The notes under the pieces are model-generated. The model saw only the letters and a list, made by a program, of their open reading frames with translations. It was not told where the DNA came from and did not search any database. From NCBI RefSeq assembly GCF_019049245.1, contig NZ_JAGMUK010000044.1, positions 1 to 63,502 on the forward strand: DNA of 63,502 nt. Direction: 5' to 3'. The stretch is from Streptomyces sp. AC555_RSS877 (GTDB taxonomy: Bacteria; Actinomycetota; Actinomycetes; Streptomycetales; Streptomycetaceae). Below, one piece after another: positions 6,923-15,358 of the stretch (within the stretch, counting starts at the first letter, position 1; the number at the start of each line of letters is the position of its first letter). The position numbers were made by a program, and so were the translations under genes.

Positions 6923-9097
6923 TCAGTCGGTGATCACGTCGCGCAGATTTTCGAGGGTGATGACCCGGGAGTCCGGGTGCAGCCCCTCGGGGCGCTCCAG
7001 GCCGATGTACGTCACCGGCCCGTCCGGCACCGACGTGCCGTCCCACACCGTCACGCCGGTGGCGGCGCCGTCGGCCATCAGCTCCGTGAGGTACCGCACC
7101 GTCAGCTGCTCGCGCTCGACGATGCCGCGCAGCAGCGTGGCGACCGAGACCCGATTGCCCTCGACCCGGTTCGACGCCGGGGTGCCGTTCAGGTACAGGT
7201 GCAGCCACTTGGCACGCCACCGGCCGTCCTCGCCCCGCACGAACGCCAGCGGCAGCGCCACCCGGCCCGGCCCGCGCAGCTCCGACTTCATCCGCACCGT
7301 ACGCGCCTCGAACGGCCGGCCCTTCTGCTCGCCGTCACGGAGCATGAACCCGAAGAACGACTCCTCGACCTCCTCGAAGCCCTCCCCGGAGAAGAGGTTG
7401 ACCTGCGGCACGATGAAGGTGCCCCGTACGGCGCCGAGCCGCAGGTTGATGAACTCCGAGGCCCCTTCCGGCGCTTCGACGATGTCACCGGAGTGCTCGC
7501 CGTCCACGGCGGTGAGGTTCGTGTACGACAGCCAGGAGACCGTCTCGTAGTCGGCGCCCAGCATCAGCGCCGACAGGTCGTAGTCGGTGGTGCGCTCGGT
7601 CTGCTTCCAGTACACGAAGAAGCGCAGCAGCTCGCCGTCGACCGGGGACACCGAGCCGCGCGGGAGCACGCCGAGGCCCGCCGCGGTCGCCTTCCCGCTG
7701 AGCGGGAGCGCCACGTCGAGGACGTCGGGGTCGACCAGCAGGTGGCCCGGCGCGGGGAGCCGGCGGCGCAGCTCCGCGTCGAGCGCGGTGATCAGGCGGT
7801 CGCGTTCCGGTGCCGGCAGGGGTGCGCGGTCGTCGTCGTCGACCCAGGCGCGGCCGAGGCGGTTGATGAACACGCGTCGCCGGCCGGTGTCCCCGGCACG
7901 GTTGTGCAGGTGCTCGCGGACCGACAGCACGACCCGTCCGGAGACCTTGGGCACGACCTGCTCGGCGGCCGCCACGACGGACTCGCGCGCGTCCTGCGTG
8001 AATGCCGTGCGCAGCAGGTGGTCCAGGGCACGGAACAGCTTGCCCGGAGCGGACTTCAGCAACTCGGCCGCCGCCACCACGTCACCCGCGCCGAGCAGCT
8101 CCTCGACCAGGCTGTCGAACGACCGCGCCTCCTTCTCACCGCGGGCGACGGCGAACACCTCCGCGGCCTGCGGCCAGCGCGGGTACTCGTGCGGGTGCAG
8201 CCGCTCGCCGAGGCGCTTGAACTCCTCGCGGTGCGCATGGACGTCGGCGAGCTTGGCCGGGACCGCGGCGACGACGGCGTCCAGACCGGCGAGCAGCGCA
8301 CGCCGCACCGGGCGCGACAGCGACCGGAACCGCGTCGGCTCCTGAAGGGTCACGTCACCGCCCGACAGGGCGCACGCCAGCCGCAGCACGTCGGTGACGG
8401 TGTCCAGCAGCAGGGCCGCGCCCACCTTCAGACGGGCCTCGTTGACGACGGCCCGGTTCTCCCGTACCGGAATCGCCTCCGGCTGGGGCCCGCGCGCGCA
8501 GTGCCCGGCGAGCGCCTTCAGGTCGCTCAGCCCTTCCTCGCCCAGCGGAGTCGCGCTGCCGGCCAGGGCCAGGTAGAGGCCGGTGACCTCGTCGTCGAGC
8601 GCGCCGCCGAGGTGCAGCACCGTCATCCGGTCGCCCGCCGCGCCGATCAGCTCGTCGTGGGCGGCGAGCATCTCGGCGTACGTGTGCTGGTAGCGGCCGT
8701 ACGACGGGAGGGTGAGCAGGTCGACCACACCCCGGCGCAGCTGCGCCAGGACGCCGGCCCGCGCTGTGCTGTCGTCGAGTGCCTCGGTGATGCACTGCAT
8801 CCAGAAGTCGAAGGTGTCCGGGACATTGGCCGGGAAGTCGACGAAGTAGACGTTGTGCCCGACGTGGTCGCCGGTCATCTCGCGGACCGTGCGCAGCGTG
8901 CGTACGGCGGTGTCGACGACCGTGCCCTCGGACAACCCCGACAGGCGCTCCAGCAGCGGTGCCGACAGCTTGAAGCCGACGGACATCAGCGCGGCGTCGA
9001 ACTGCCGCGCCGCGACGTCCCCCGCACCGGCGGGTCCGGCGGGGGAGGGGAGGCGGTGGGTGTGCCGGACGACCAGCGGTTCCAGACTCTCGACCAT
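6923..9097 (-). CDS. TerD-domain-related protein with long helical N-terminal region
   Basis: 724 aa from the ATG at 9097 (MVESLEPLVVRH). The C-terminal third resembles tellurium-resistance TerD/TerF-type proteins: a beta-rich domain with VDPDVLDVALPLSG, FFVYWKQTERTTDYDLSALM, a WLSYTNL strand, then FINLRLGAVRGTFIVPQVNLFSGEGFEEVEESFFGFMLR and a final KWLHLYLNG. The first 450 residues are mainly helical. The N-terminal half resembles, from memory, the MXAN_6230/SCO0854 family, which normally carries a RING-like Cys-rich knuckle; I see no such cysteine cluster here. The role is unknown; TerD proteins bind calcium and are linked to stress responses. Monocistronic by position. Confidence 0.6.
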   Translation of the reverse strand: MVESLEPLVVRHTHRLPSPAGPAGAGDVAARQFDAALMSVGFKLSAPLLERLSGLSEGTVVDTAVRTLRTVREMTGDHVGHNVYFVDFPANVPDTFDFWMQCITEALDDSTARAGVLAQLRRGVVDLLTLPSYGRYQHTYAEMLAAHDELIGAAGDRMTVLHLGGALDDEVTGLYLALAGSATPLGEEGLSDLKALAGHCARGPQPEAIPVRENRAVVNEARLKVGAALLLDTVTDVLRLACALSGGDVTLQEPTRFRSLSRPVRRALLAGLDAVVAAVPAKLADVHAHREEFKRLGERLHPHEYPRWPQAAEVFAVARGEKEARSFDSLVEELLGAGDVVAAAELLKSAPGKLFRALDHLLRTAFTQDARESVVAAAEQVVPKVSGRVVLSVREHLHNRAGDTGRRRVFINRLGRAWVDDDDRAPLPAPERDRLITALDAELRRRLPAPGHLLVDPDVLDVALPLSGKATAAGLGVLPRGSVSPVDGELLRFFVYWKQTERTTDYDLSALMLGADYETVSWLSYTNLTAVDGEHSGDIVEAPEGASEFINLRLGAVRGTFIVPQVNLFSGEGFEEVEESFFGFMLRDGEQKGRPFEARTVRMKSELRGPGRVALPLAFVRGEDGRWRAKWLHLYLNGTPASNRVEGNRVSVATLLRGIVEREQLTVRYLTELMADGAATGVTVWDGTSVPDGPVTYIGLERPEGLHPDSRVITLENLRDVITD

Positions 9098-9157
9098 TCC
9101 GGGATGATCGCAGAGTGGCGCACACCACCGCACCGGAGTTTTCGACCGGTGTTCGAG

Positions 9158-9547
9158 TCAGGAACGCTGGTCCTGATCGGCCTTCTTCTCCTTGATGCGC
9201 ACGGCTTCCTTGCGCACGTCGGCCTGGGTGGCGCGCTCCTTCTCCAGCCACTCGGGCCGGTCCTTCTTGAGCGCTTCGATCTGCTCGGTGGTCAGGGGCT
9301 CCGTGACCCCGCCGCGCGCCAGGCCGGCGATGGAGACGCCGAGCTTGGCCGCGACAACCGGGCGAGGGTGCGGGCCGTTGCTTCGCAGCTCCTGCAGCCA
9401 CGCGGGCGGGTTCGTCTGGAGCTCGTTCAGCTCGGAGCGGGTGACGACCCCGTCCTGGAACTCCTGAGGGGTGGCCGGGAGGTACACACCCAGCTTCTTC
9501 GCCGCGGTCGCGGGCTTCATCGTCTGGGTGCTCTGGTGCGACTTCAT
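9158..9547 (-). CDS. DUF5997-like small conserved protein
   Basis: 129 aa, hydrophilic. It starts MKSHQSTQTMKPATAAKKLG. The body is helical with a repeated layout: TPQEFQDGVVTRSELNELQTNPP..., then TTEQIEALKKDRPEWLEKER, suggesting a small DNA- or protein-binding helical domain. I recognise it as the actinobacterial DUF5997 family (from memory); the function is unknown. The start is the ATG at 9547, which lies 7 nt after a TAGTCT box on the minus strand (9555-9560), so it is probably a leaderless transcript. An in-frame extension upstream overlaps the divergent gene and is rejected. It is paired head-to-head with the LysR-effector-domain protein. Confidence 0.72.
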   Translation of the reverse strand: MKSHQSTQTMKPATAAKKLGVYLPATPQEFQDGVVTRSELNELQTNPPAWLQELRSNGPHPRPVVAAKLGVSIAGLARGGVTEPLTTEQIEALKKDRPEWLEKERATQADVRKEAVRIKEKKADQDQRS

Positions 9548-9554
9548 GGTGTCC

Positions 9555-9599
9555 AGACTATCGACCGCGCACGAGAGGTCCGACCACGGCGGGTAGCCT
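9555..9599. promoter_or_regulatory. Divergent -10 boxes for DUF5997 and LysR-like genes
   Basis: TAGTCT on the minus strand (9555-9560) and TAGCCT on the plus strand (9594-9599) each precede a start codon by 6-7 nt. Both genes therefore look leaderless, with the two -10 boxes only 33 nt apart. Confidence 0.55.
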
Positions 9600-9605
9600 G
9601 GCGTG

Positions 9606-10379
9606 GTGACAGGCTCGCCAGCATCCCCCTCGTTCCGCCTCGCGTACGTCCCTGGAGTGACCCCCGGCAAGTGGGTGCGGATCTGGCAGGAACGCCTGCC
9701 GGACGTCCGCCTGGAGCTCATCGCCGTGCCGGCCGCCGAGGCATCCGACGTGTTGCGCGCCGGGGACGCGGACGCGGCGCTCGTACGGCTCCCGGTCGAC
9801 CGTACGGTCTTCAGCGCGATCCCCCTCTACACGGAGACGACGGTCGTCGTGGTCCCCAAGGACCACGTCGTGACGGCGGCCGACGAGGTCTCCGCCGACG
9901 ATCTCGCCGACGACGTCGTGCTGCACCCCCTCGACGACGTCCTCGACTGGGAGCAGCCGCCCGGGCAGCCCGCCTTCGAGCGCCCCGCCACGACCGAGGA
10001 CGCCGTCGAACTCGTGGCGGCGGGCATCGGCCTCCTCGTGGTGCCCCAGTCCCTGGCCCGCCTGCACCACCGCAAGGACCTCACCTACCGCCCCCTCGTG
10101 GACGCCCCCCAGTCCGGCGTCGCCCTGGCCTGGCCCGAGGACGCGACGACCGACCTGGTCGAGGACTTCATCGGGATCGTCCGCGGCCGGACACCCAACA
10201 GCACCCGCGGCCGCACCAAGCCGGAGCCCGAGCCCCGCCCCGAGCGCAAGCGGACCGACCAGAAGGCCGGCGGCCGAAAGCCGACCCCGGGTAAGACGCC
10301 CCGGCGCGGATCCGGCGCCGCCCGCGGTTCGACCGGCACCCAGAGCACGCGCCGGGGCAAGCCCCGCCGCAGGTCGTAA
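9606..10379 (+). CDS. LysR-type substrate-binding domain protein without DNA-binding domain
   Basis: 257 aa from GTG 9606 (an adjacent GTG at 9603 is possible). Residues 8-200 form the periplasmic-binding-like effector domain of LysR regulators (FRLAYVPGVTPGKWV, DADAALVRLPVD, LYTETTVVVVPKDH, TEDAVELVAAGIGLLVVPQS). There is no N-terminal winged helix. The last 65 residues are a low-complexity basic tail (KPEPEPRPERKR..., ending RRGKPRRRS) that could bind nucleic acid. TAGCCT lies 6 nt upstream, implying a leaderless mRNA. It is paired with the divergent DUF5997 gene. It may sense a small molecule and act through another protein; inference only. Confidence 0.75.
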   Translation: MTGSPASPSFRLAYVPGVTPGKWVRIWQERLPDVRLELIAVPAAEASDVLRAGDADAALVRLPVDRTVFSAIPLYTETTVVVVPKDHVVTAADEVSADDLADDVVLHPLDDVLDWEQPPGQPAFERPATTEDAVELVAAGIGLLVVPQSLARLHHRKDLTYRPLVDAPQSGVALAWPEDATTDLVEDFIGIVRGRTPNSTRGRTKPEPEPRPERKRTDQKAGGRKPTPGKTPRRGSGAARGSTGTQSTRRGKPRRRS

Positions 10380-10409
10380 CGCAGCTTCTGATCATTGTCG
10401 CGCCGGGCT

Positions 10410-13238
10410 TCAGGCCGTGAAGGACGCCTTGCGCGCCGTACTCACCACCGTGTCGCCGTCGGCTTGGGCGAGCAGCCCGGCGGACACCCACGCGTCCACC
10501 GTGGACCGCACCCGGGACACCAGCGCGCCCTTGCTTCCGAACGGGGCCGCGGCCCAGATCTCGTCCAGCAGCGTGGTGCCGTCCGCCTTGGCGGGGTTGG
10601 CCACTGAGGAGTCGACGGTGCCGAAGACCACGCGCGGTTCGGCACGCCGGAAGTAGGCGTGCGTCGGGTCCTCCGTGCCCTCGAGGAACGGGGCGAACTC
10701 GGTTCCGTCCAGGGTGTAGTGGAGCGGCCTGCCGCTCACGGGCGTGAGGGTGGGCAGCAGGTCGCCGGAGAGGGCGGCGTTGCGGTACAGGCCGAACGGC
10801 AGGTGGTCCGTGGCCGGGTTGCGGCCGACGAGGTTGACCGGGCCGTAGAAGAGGGTCTGCAACGACGGGTCGTCGAGGGCCTTCTCCACGCGCAGCCGGA
10901 ACGGTATGGAGACGCGCACGGTGTCGCCCCTGCGCCATGTCCGGGACACGGCGAAGTAGCTCCCGGGAGTCGGAGTACCGGACACCGCACGCCCGTTGAC
11001 CGTGACGCGGAACCCGGCCGTCGCCCAGGACGGCACGCGCAGCCGGAGTTCGAAGGCGGCGGCACGGCCGCCGCCGATGGTCAGCGTGGTCCCCTGTTCC
11101 CTCGGGTAGTCGGTGGTCTGGGTGACCGTGACGCCCTTCTCCGCCCACGTCAGCGTGGACGGGCTGTAGAGGTTGACGTACAGGGCCGTGCCGTCGGCCT
11201 TCTTGAAGTACACCGAGTCCTGGTACTTCGTCGCGCTCTCCATGCCGGTGCCCTCGCAGCAGGTGGTGCCCTGCTTGGGCGTGTAGTCCCGCACATGACC
11301 GGGCGTCAGGCCGATGAAGTACGTGACGAGCGGCTTCTCCGCGTCGGCCTTGTCCTGCTTGGAGCCGAGCACCTGGTTGTAGAGCGCCCGCTCGTAGTAG
11401 TCCATGTACTTCGGCGACTGGTCGTGGAAGAACAGCATCCGGCTGAGCTTCAGCATGTTGTACGCGCAACAGGTCTCGGCGGTCGTCGAGTTGATCGTCC
11501 CCGCGATCACCCCGGAGGCCTTCCAGAACTCCGTGGCGCTGGTGCCGCCGATGCCGTACATGCGGCCCGGCACGACCATGCCCCAGAAGTTCTTCGCGGC
11601 GGTGAGATAACGCTCCTCGCCCGTCGCGTCGTACAGCCGGACCAGCCCGGTGAAGATCGGGATGTGCTGGTTGGCGTGCAGCCCGTCGAGGATGTCGGTG
11701 TTGGCCGCGCAGGCGTCGATGAGCTTGTCGAGGTCGAACAGCTTGGCCAGCGCGAGGTGTTCGGCCTTGCCGGTGAGCGTGTGCAGGTCGACGATCGCCT
11801 CGACGATGCCGCCGAACTCGCCGCTGGAGAAGATGCCCCACATCCGCTGGAGGGTGGCGTCGGGCAGCTTGGACAGCCGGGAGTACATCCAGTCGCACAT
11901 GCCGGACGCCAGGTCGAGTGCCCGCGCGTCGTCGGTGGCGCTGTACGCGTCCAGCAGGCCCCTGAGGATCTTGTGCGCGGTGTAGTAGGGCGCCCACACC
12001 TTGGTGTAGTCGGGACTGGTCCTCGACTCCAGGTCGATGAACTGCGTCTCCGGGTACGCCGCCAGGAACCCGGGATGACTGGGGCCGCCCCAGGTGCGGC
12101 GCAGGGTGGCGGTGAGGCCGCGGCCGGAGGCGTCCGCGAAGGCCGAGCCGGTGGTCTCGTCGAAGGCGTACGAGGCGAGGTCGCCCCGGCCGGCGGAGAC
12201 CTCGGCGGCCCGGCCGGCCTGCAACTCGCCGACCTCGGCGGCGGTCAGGGCACGCGACCAGACGTTGAACTCGTCGAAGGCGCCCGCGAAGACCGGGTCG
12301 GCGGAGTAGTTCGAGCGGCCGAGCCAGTTGTGGGCGAGGGCGCCGAGGGCCGCCGGGGTGAGGGACATCGAGGTGTTCTGCGCGACGGCCGTGCCGTTGA
12401 CGTACAGCGTGCCCGTGCCGCCCGCGATCGTCACCGCCAGATGGCTCCACTGGTTCAGCGGCAGCGCGGCGGTGCCGTTGAGGCCCTGTTCGCCGCCGGC
12501 GCCGCTCGTCGTGATGGCGAAGCGGGGCACGCCGCCCGCGTTGCGCGCGGCCAGGTACAGGTAACGCGTGGTGTCGTCGCCGAAGTCGAAGATCCGGGTC
12601 CAGTTGGCGTCGTGCGTCGGCTTCACCCAGGTGGAGAGGGTGATCGCGGAGGCGCCGTCGAGGACGCCGGCGGGGAGATCGACGTACTGGTAGGAGCCGC
12701 GGACGTTCTCCGCCGAAGTCCCGAACCTGCCGGGGGAGTTCAGCACGACCGGGTCGTGACGCAGCGCCTCGCGCACCTCGGTGAGCGCCTTGACCATGGT
12801 GAGGGTCTTGTCGACGAACACCTGCTCGCCGGTGCCGGCGTAAGCCTGGGCCAGCATGGTCAGGAAGTGACCCGGGTAGTGGCCGCGCAGGTTGCCGTTG
12901 GCTTCACCGTCCAGGCCCTCCCAGCCGCCGGGGGCGACGGCACCGCCCGTGGCGAGGCCGGCGTTGGCGCGAAAGACCTGGAGCAGCCGGTTCACGTCGT
13001 AGCCACGGGCGTGGTCGAGCATCAACTGCCGCTTGTCGGCGAAGACGCCCTTCCCCAGTTTCACGTCCTCGAGCGAGAACGGCCGCACGGTCCACATGGA
13101 CGGTTCCTCCGAAACTGCGGCGACTGCCCGGCTCGTCGCGGCGACTGCCCGGCCGGTGGCCGCGTACGAGATCGCGGGGGCCACCGCGGTGAGCGCGGCG
13201 GCCTGGAAAAGGTGCCGTCTGGAGAGGGGCGGTGCCAT
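10410..13238 (-). CDS. GH127-type beta-L-arabinofuranosidase with inserted LamG-like domain, Tat-secreted
   Basis: 942 aa. The ATG at 13238 is preceded by GGAGG at a spacing of 7. The N-terminus MAPPLSRRHLFQAAALTAVA is a twin-arginine signal. The (alpha/alpha)6-barrel begins near residue 60 (DHARGYDVNRLLQVFRANAG). A LamG/concanavalin-like domain of about 160 residues is inserted at about 183-345 (TLSTWVKPTHDANWTRIFDFG, LYVNGTAV, FDEFNVWSRALT). The family's catalytic metal/thiolate centre is visible: E588-T-C590-C591 and C660-C661-E-G-T-G. It would remove beta-L-arabinofuranose from arabinan or hydroxyproline-linked glycans outside the cell. Monocistronic. Confidence 0.88.
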   Translation of the reverse strand: MAPPLSRRHLFQAAALTAVAPAISYAATGRAVAATSRAVAAVSEEPSMWTVRPFSLEDVKLGKGVFADKRQLMLDHARGYDVNRLLQVFRANAGLATGGAVAPGGWEGLDGEANGNLRGHYPGHFLTMLAQAYAGTGEQVFVDKTLTMVKALTEVREALRHDPVVLNSPGRFGTSAENVRGSYQYVDLPAGVLDGASAITLSTWVKPTHDANWTRIFDFGDDTTRYLYLAARNAGGVPRFAITTSGAGGEQGLNGTAALPLNQWSHLAVTIAGGTGTLYVNGTAVAQNTSMSLTPAALGALAHNWLGRSNYSADPVFAGAFDEFNVWSRALTAAEVGELQAGRAAEVSAGRGDLASYAFDETTGSAFADASGRGLTATLRRTWGGPSHPGFLAAYPETQFIDLESRTSPDYTKVWAPYYTAHKILRGLLDAYSATDDARALDLASGMCDWMYSRLSKLPDATLQRMWGIFSSGEFGGIVEAIVDLHTLTGKAEHLALAKLFDLDKLIDACAANTDILDGLHANQHIPIFTGLVRLYDATGEERYLTAAKNFWGMVVPGRMYGIGGTSATEFWKASGVIAGTINSTTAETCCAYNMLKLSRMLFFHDQSPKYMDYYERALYNQVLGSKQDKADAEKPLVTYFIGLTPGHVRDYTPKQGTTCCEGTGMESATKYQDSVYFKKADGTALYVNLYSPSTLTWAEKGVTVTQTTDYPREQGTTLTIGGGRAAAFELRLRVPSWATAGFRVTVNGRAVSGTPTPGSYFAVSRTWRRGDTVRVSIPFRLRVEKALDDPSLQTLFYGPVNLVGRNPATDHLPFGLYRNAALSGDLLPTLTPVSGRPLHYTLDGTEFAPFLEGTEDPTHAYFRRAEPRVVFGTVDSSVANPAKADGTTLLDEIWAAAPFGSKGALVSRVRSTVDAWVSAGLLAQADGDTVVSTARKASFTA

Positions 13239-13271
13239 GTGTGCGCCTCCATGGGTCCACGATATGCGGAT

Positions 13272-13287
13272 GTTCGGAATGACGAAC
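13272..13287 (-). promoter_or_regulatory. Inverted repeat in the GH127 promoter region
   Basis: GTTCG (13272-13276) and CGAAC (13283-13287) form a perfect dyad with a 6-nt centre, upstream of a minus-strand TATCGT that could be the -10 box. The region 13239-13536 otherwise holds only the hairpin at 13381-13408 and no gene. Confidence 0.4.
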
Positions 13288-13380
13288 GTCGTACGAATGA
13301 TCGACCAGACGATAGGCATGGTGAGGGTGGGGGTCAACGGGGCGGGAGCTTCCAGTTCCGGCCGTTCTCCACGAAACCCA

Positions 13381-13408
13381 GTCGCCCGGCAGGCCCGAGC
13401 CGGGCGAC
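13381..13408. terminator. GC-rich hairpin downstream of the HAD gene
   Basis: GTCGCCCGGC (13381-13390) and GCCGGGCGAC (13399-13408) form a perfect 10-bp stem with an 8-nt loop, about 130 nt beyond the stop of the minus-strand HAD gene. No U-tract follows, as is common in this genus. Confidence 0.6.
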
Positions 13409-13536
13409 GGACACGGATACCCGGTCAGCCCGGTTACGGTGACCGTCGGTACCCGCGAGCGCCGGTGGCACCGGCCGTGACGGGGGAGGTGGGCGGCGGA
13501 ACCAGGCCGCCGGCCGAGGCGTCGGCCCGCGGTCGG

Positions 13537-14238
13537 CTACCGCGGCCCCGGCGAAACCGTCCGTACGAGCCAGTCGTACGCGGCCCGTGCCGTGAACTCC
13601 GCCTGTCCACCGCGCAGGAGAAGGTCCGCCGTGGCGAACGCCGGGTCGTCGGCCTGGGCGGCGATGTACGGGATCGCGATGCAGCGCATGCCGGCCGCGT
13701 GCGCGGCGGCGGCGCCCGGGGCCGCGTCCTCCACGACCACACAGTCGGCCGGGTCCGCGCCGAGCCGGCCGGCCGCCTCCAGGAACACGTCCGGGGCGGG
13801 CTTGCCGTGCGCGACCTCGTCGGCGGAGACGACGGTCCGGAGGTGCTTGTCCAGGCCCGTGCCGACCAGGATGGCCTCGATGGCCTCGGGCGACGATCCC
13901 GAGGCCACGGCCATCGGGACGTTCTCGCCCGCCAGCAGCTCCACGAACGTGCGCATCTCCGGGTAGGCGGAGGCGGAGGCGCGCGCCAACTCCAGATAGC
14001 GGCGGTTCTTGGCGGCCAGAAGCTCCTCCACCGGCGCGCGCAGCCCGTACAGCTCCTTCCAGTGGGCGACGGTCTCCTGCGTACTGATGCCGACGTACCG
14101 CTCGTGGTCCGCCCAGGTGAAGTCCGGGACGCCGTGCTCGGCCAGGGTCTGCCGGCCCGCCTCGTAGTAGTTCGGCTCGCTGTCCACGAGCGTTCCGTCG
14201 AGATCGAAGATGACTGAAGTGCCGCCGAAATTGCTCAT
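13537..14238 (-). CDS. HAD-superfamily phosphatase (beta-phosphoglucomutase-like)
   Basis: 233 aa, full length. Motif I is VIFDLDGTLVDSE, motif II is AVASGSSPEAIEA, the lysine is in VAHGKPAPDVFLEA, and motif III is CVVVEDAAPGAAAAHAAG. The helical cap (HGVPDFTWADHERYVGIS) is the type found in beta-phosphoglucomutases and 2-deoxyglucose-6-phosphatases. The substrate is probably a sugar phosphate. It is 19 nt downstream of the AsnC gene on the same strand, so the two likely form an operon and the phosphatase may share AsnC autoregulation. Confidence 0.85.
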   Translation of the reverse strand: MSNFGGTSVIFDLDGTLVDSEPNYYEAGRQTLAEHGVPDFTWADHERYVGISTQETVAHWKELYGLRAPVEELLAAKNRRYLELARASASAYPEMRTFVELLAGENVPMAVASGSSPEAIEAILVGTGLDKHLRTVVSADEVAHGKPAPDVFLEAAGRLGADPADCVVVEDAAPGAAAAHAAGMRCIAIPYIAAQADDPAFATADLLLRGGQAEFTARAAYDWLVRTVSPGPR

Positions 14239-14257
14239 GACTTCACGATCTCAAAGG

Positions 14258-14734
14258 TCATTTCCGGGCCGCACGCCCGATCGACTCCACCAGCGGCAGC
14301 AGTCGCTGCGGAACGCGTTCGCGCAGGGCCACCTCGGTGCGGGTGCGGACGACACCGGGCAGACCGATCAGCTTCTGGATCACGTCCTCCAGGTGCGCGT
14401 TGTCCCGCGCCACGACCCGTGTCAGCAGATCCCCGCCGCCCGTGATCGAGAACGCCTCGACGATCTCCGGTACGGCGGCCAGCGCGTCGCCCACGTCGTC
14501 CAGGTTGCCCTGGGTGACCTCGATGTGCACGAACGCGAGCACCGGGTGGCCGAGCGCGGCGGGGGACAGCGACGGCCCCGTCCCGGTGATCACCCCGTCC
14601 CGCTCCAGACGGTCCAGCCGGGCCTGGAGCGTGCCGCGGGCGACCCCGAGGATGCGGGCGTACTCGCGCACGCTCGTGCGAGGCTGCTCCAGCAGCAGCC
14701 CCAGGATGCGGGTGTCGAGCTCGTCCACGGCCAT
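14258..14734 (-). CDS. Lrp/AsnC-family transcriptional regulator
   Basis: 158 aa from the ATG at 14734; GAGGAGG lies about 9 nt upstream. Residues 1-60 are the winged helix (ELDTRILGLLLEQPRTSVRE, ILGVARGTLQARLDRLERDG). Residues 70-150 are the RAM ligand-binding domain (VLAFVHIEVTQGNLDDVGDAL, FSITGGGDLLTRVVARD, GVVRTRTEVALRE). Its own promoter region carries the palindrome GGCTGTGCC-N3-GGCCCAGCA (14796-14816), whose better-matching twin lies upstream of the FUSC-type gene at 22062; that gene is therefore a candidate target. It probably senses an amino acid or aromatic acid; not determined. Confidence 0.9.
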   Translation of the reverse strand: MAVDELDTRILGLLLEQPRTSVREYARILGVARGTLQARLDRLERDGVITGTGPSLSPAALGHPVLAFVHIEVTQGNLDDVGDALAAVPEIVEAFSITGGGDLLTRVVARDNAHLEDVIQKLIGLPGVVRTRTEVALRERVPQRLLPLVESIGRAARK

Positions 14735-14762
14735 GGTGTCCGGCCTCCTCGTGCATGGTCCG

Positions 14763-14816
14763 TTGGCTCGCCGGTGGACGAGCCAAAGCCGTTCCGGCTG
14801 TGCCAATGGCCCAGCA
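14763..14816. promoter_or_regulatory. Operators upstream of the AsnC gene
   Basis: Two dyads: TTGGCTCG / CGAGCCAA (14763-14770 and 14779-14786, perfect), and GGCTGTGCC-AAT-GGCCCAGCA (14796-14816), which matches the site at 21845-21865. The second is about 62 nt upstream of the AsnC start. Its first 14 bases are identical, on the opposite strand, to 21852-21865. Confidence 0.65.
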
Positions 14817-14967
14817 TTCCAGGCGGTACTTGAGCAACGGAGCGGGGCGTCCCTGACGACGCTGCGGTCACGGCCGGTTGGTCCCGTGGGAGGCAAGGGG
14901 ACCAACCGGGTCGGTGGGCGTGGTGCTGGTTCGCCGGTGCGGGCCGAGGGTGACTCATTCCGACCCC

Positions 14968-15072
14968 TTGACACCTTCTGGCGACGCCACCTAACGTTCG
15001 CGAAAGTTTCAGTCAACCGGTTTCCTCGGATGGGAATTACCGATACATCCGGGCAGAGCCTGAGAAACCGGT
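14968..15072 (+). promoter_or_regulatory. Promoter and operators of the polysaccharide operon
   Basis: TTGACA (14968-14973) and TAACGT (14992-14997) are 18 nt apart. Immediately downstream lie CGAAAGTTTCAG (15001-15012), close to the CGAAAN-TTTCG boxes used by LacI-type regulators of xylan and xyloside genes, and a dyad ACCGGTTTCCTC (15016-15027) / GAGAAACCGGT (15062-15072). The gap 14735-15358 holds these sites and the AsnC operators; no gene is seen in it. Confidence 0.6.
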
Positions 15073-15358
15073 CATTTCAGTGACAGTGAGATGTCGGCCA
15101 TGGCTGACGTTGAGTCAACTGGTCAGTAGAGCCGCCCCTGCGACTCACCGCGGACGCGACCACCGTCGTACTCGCGGTCCCCTGGCACCGGTACGGGCGC
15201 CCGTCCACGCAGACGGGCGCACCCGGTCCAGACCGTCTCGCACCAGTGCCGAGCGATCCGGCGTCACCGCCGGCCGCCTTCCTCCACGTTTCGCTCCCGC
15301 GGCACCCCCGCATGCCGCCTCGCATGGGCCGTACGTGCCCCACGAAAGGCCCTCACCC

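Noticed and set aside
6977..10294. Very long open frame on the plus strand opposite the TerD-like and DUF5997 genes
   Set aside because: High-GC codon bias opens long antisense frames. The translation is Arg/Pro/Gly/Val-rich with no family features, and the minus-strand proteins there are coherent.
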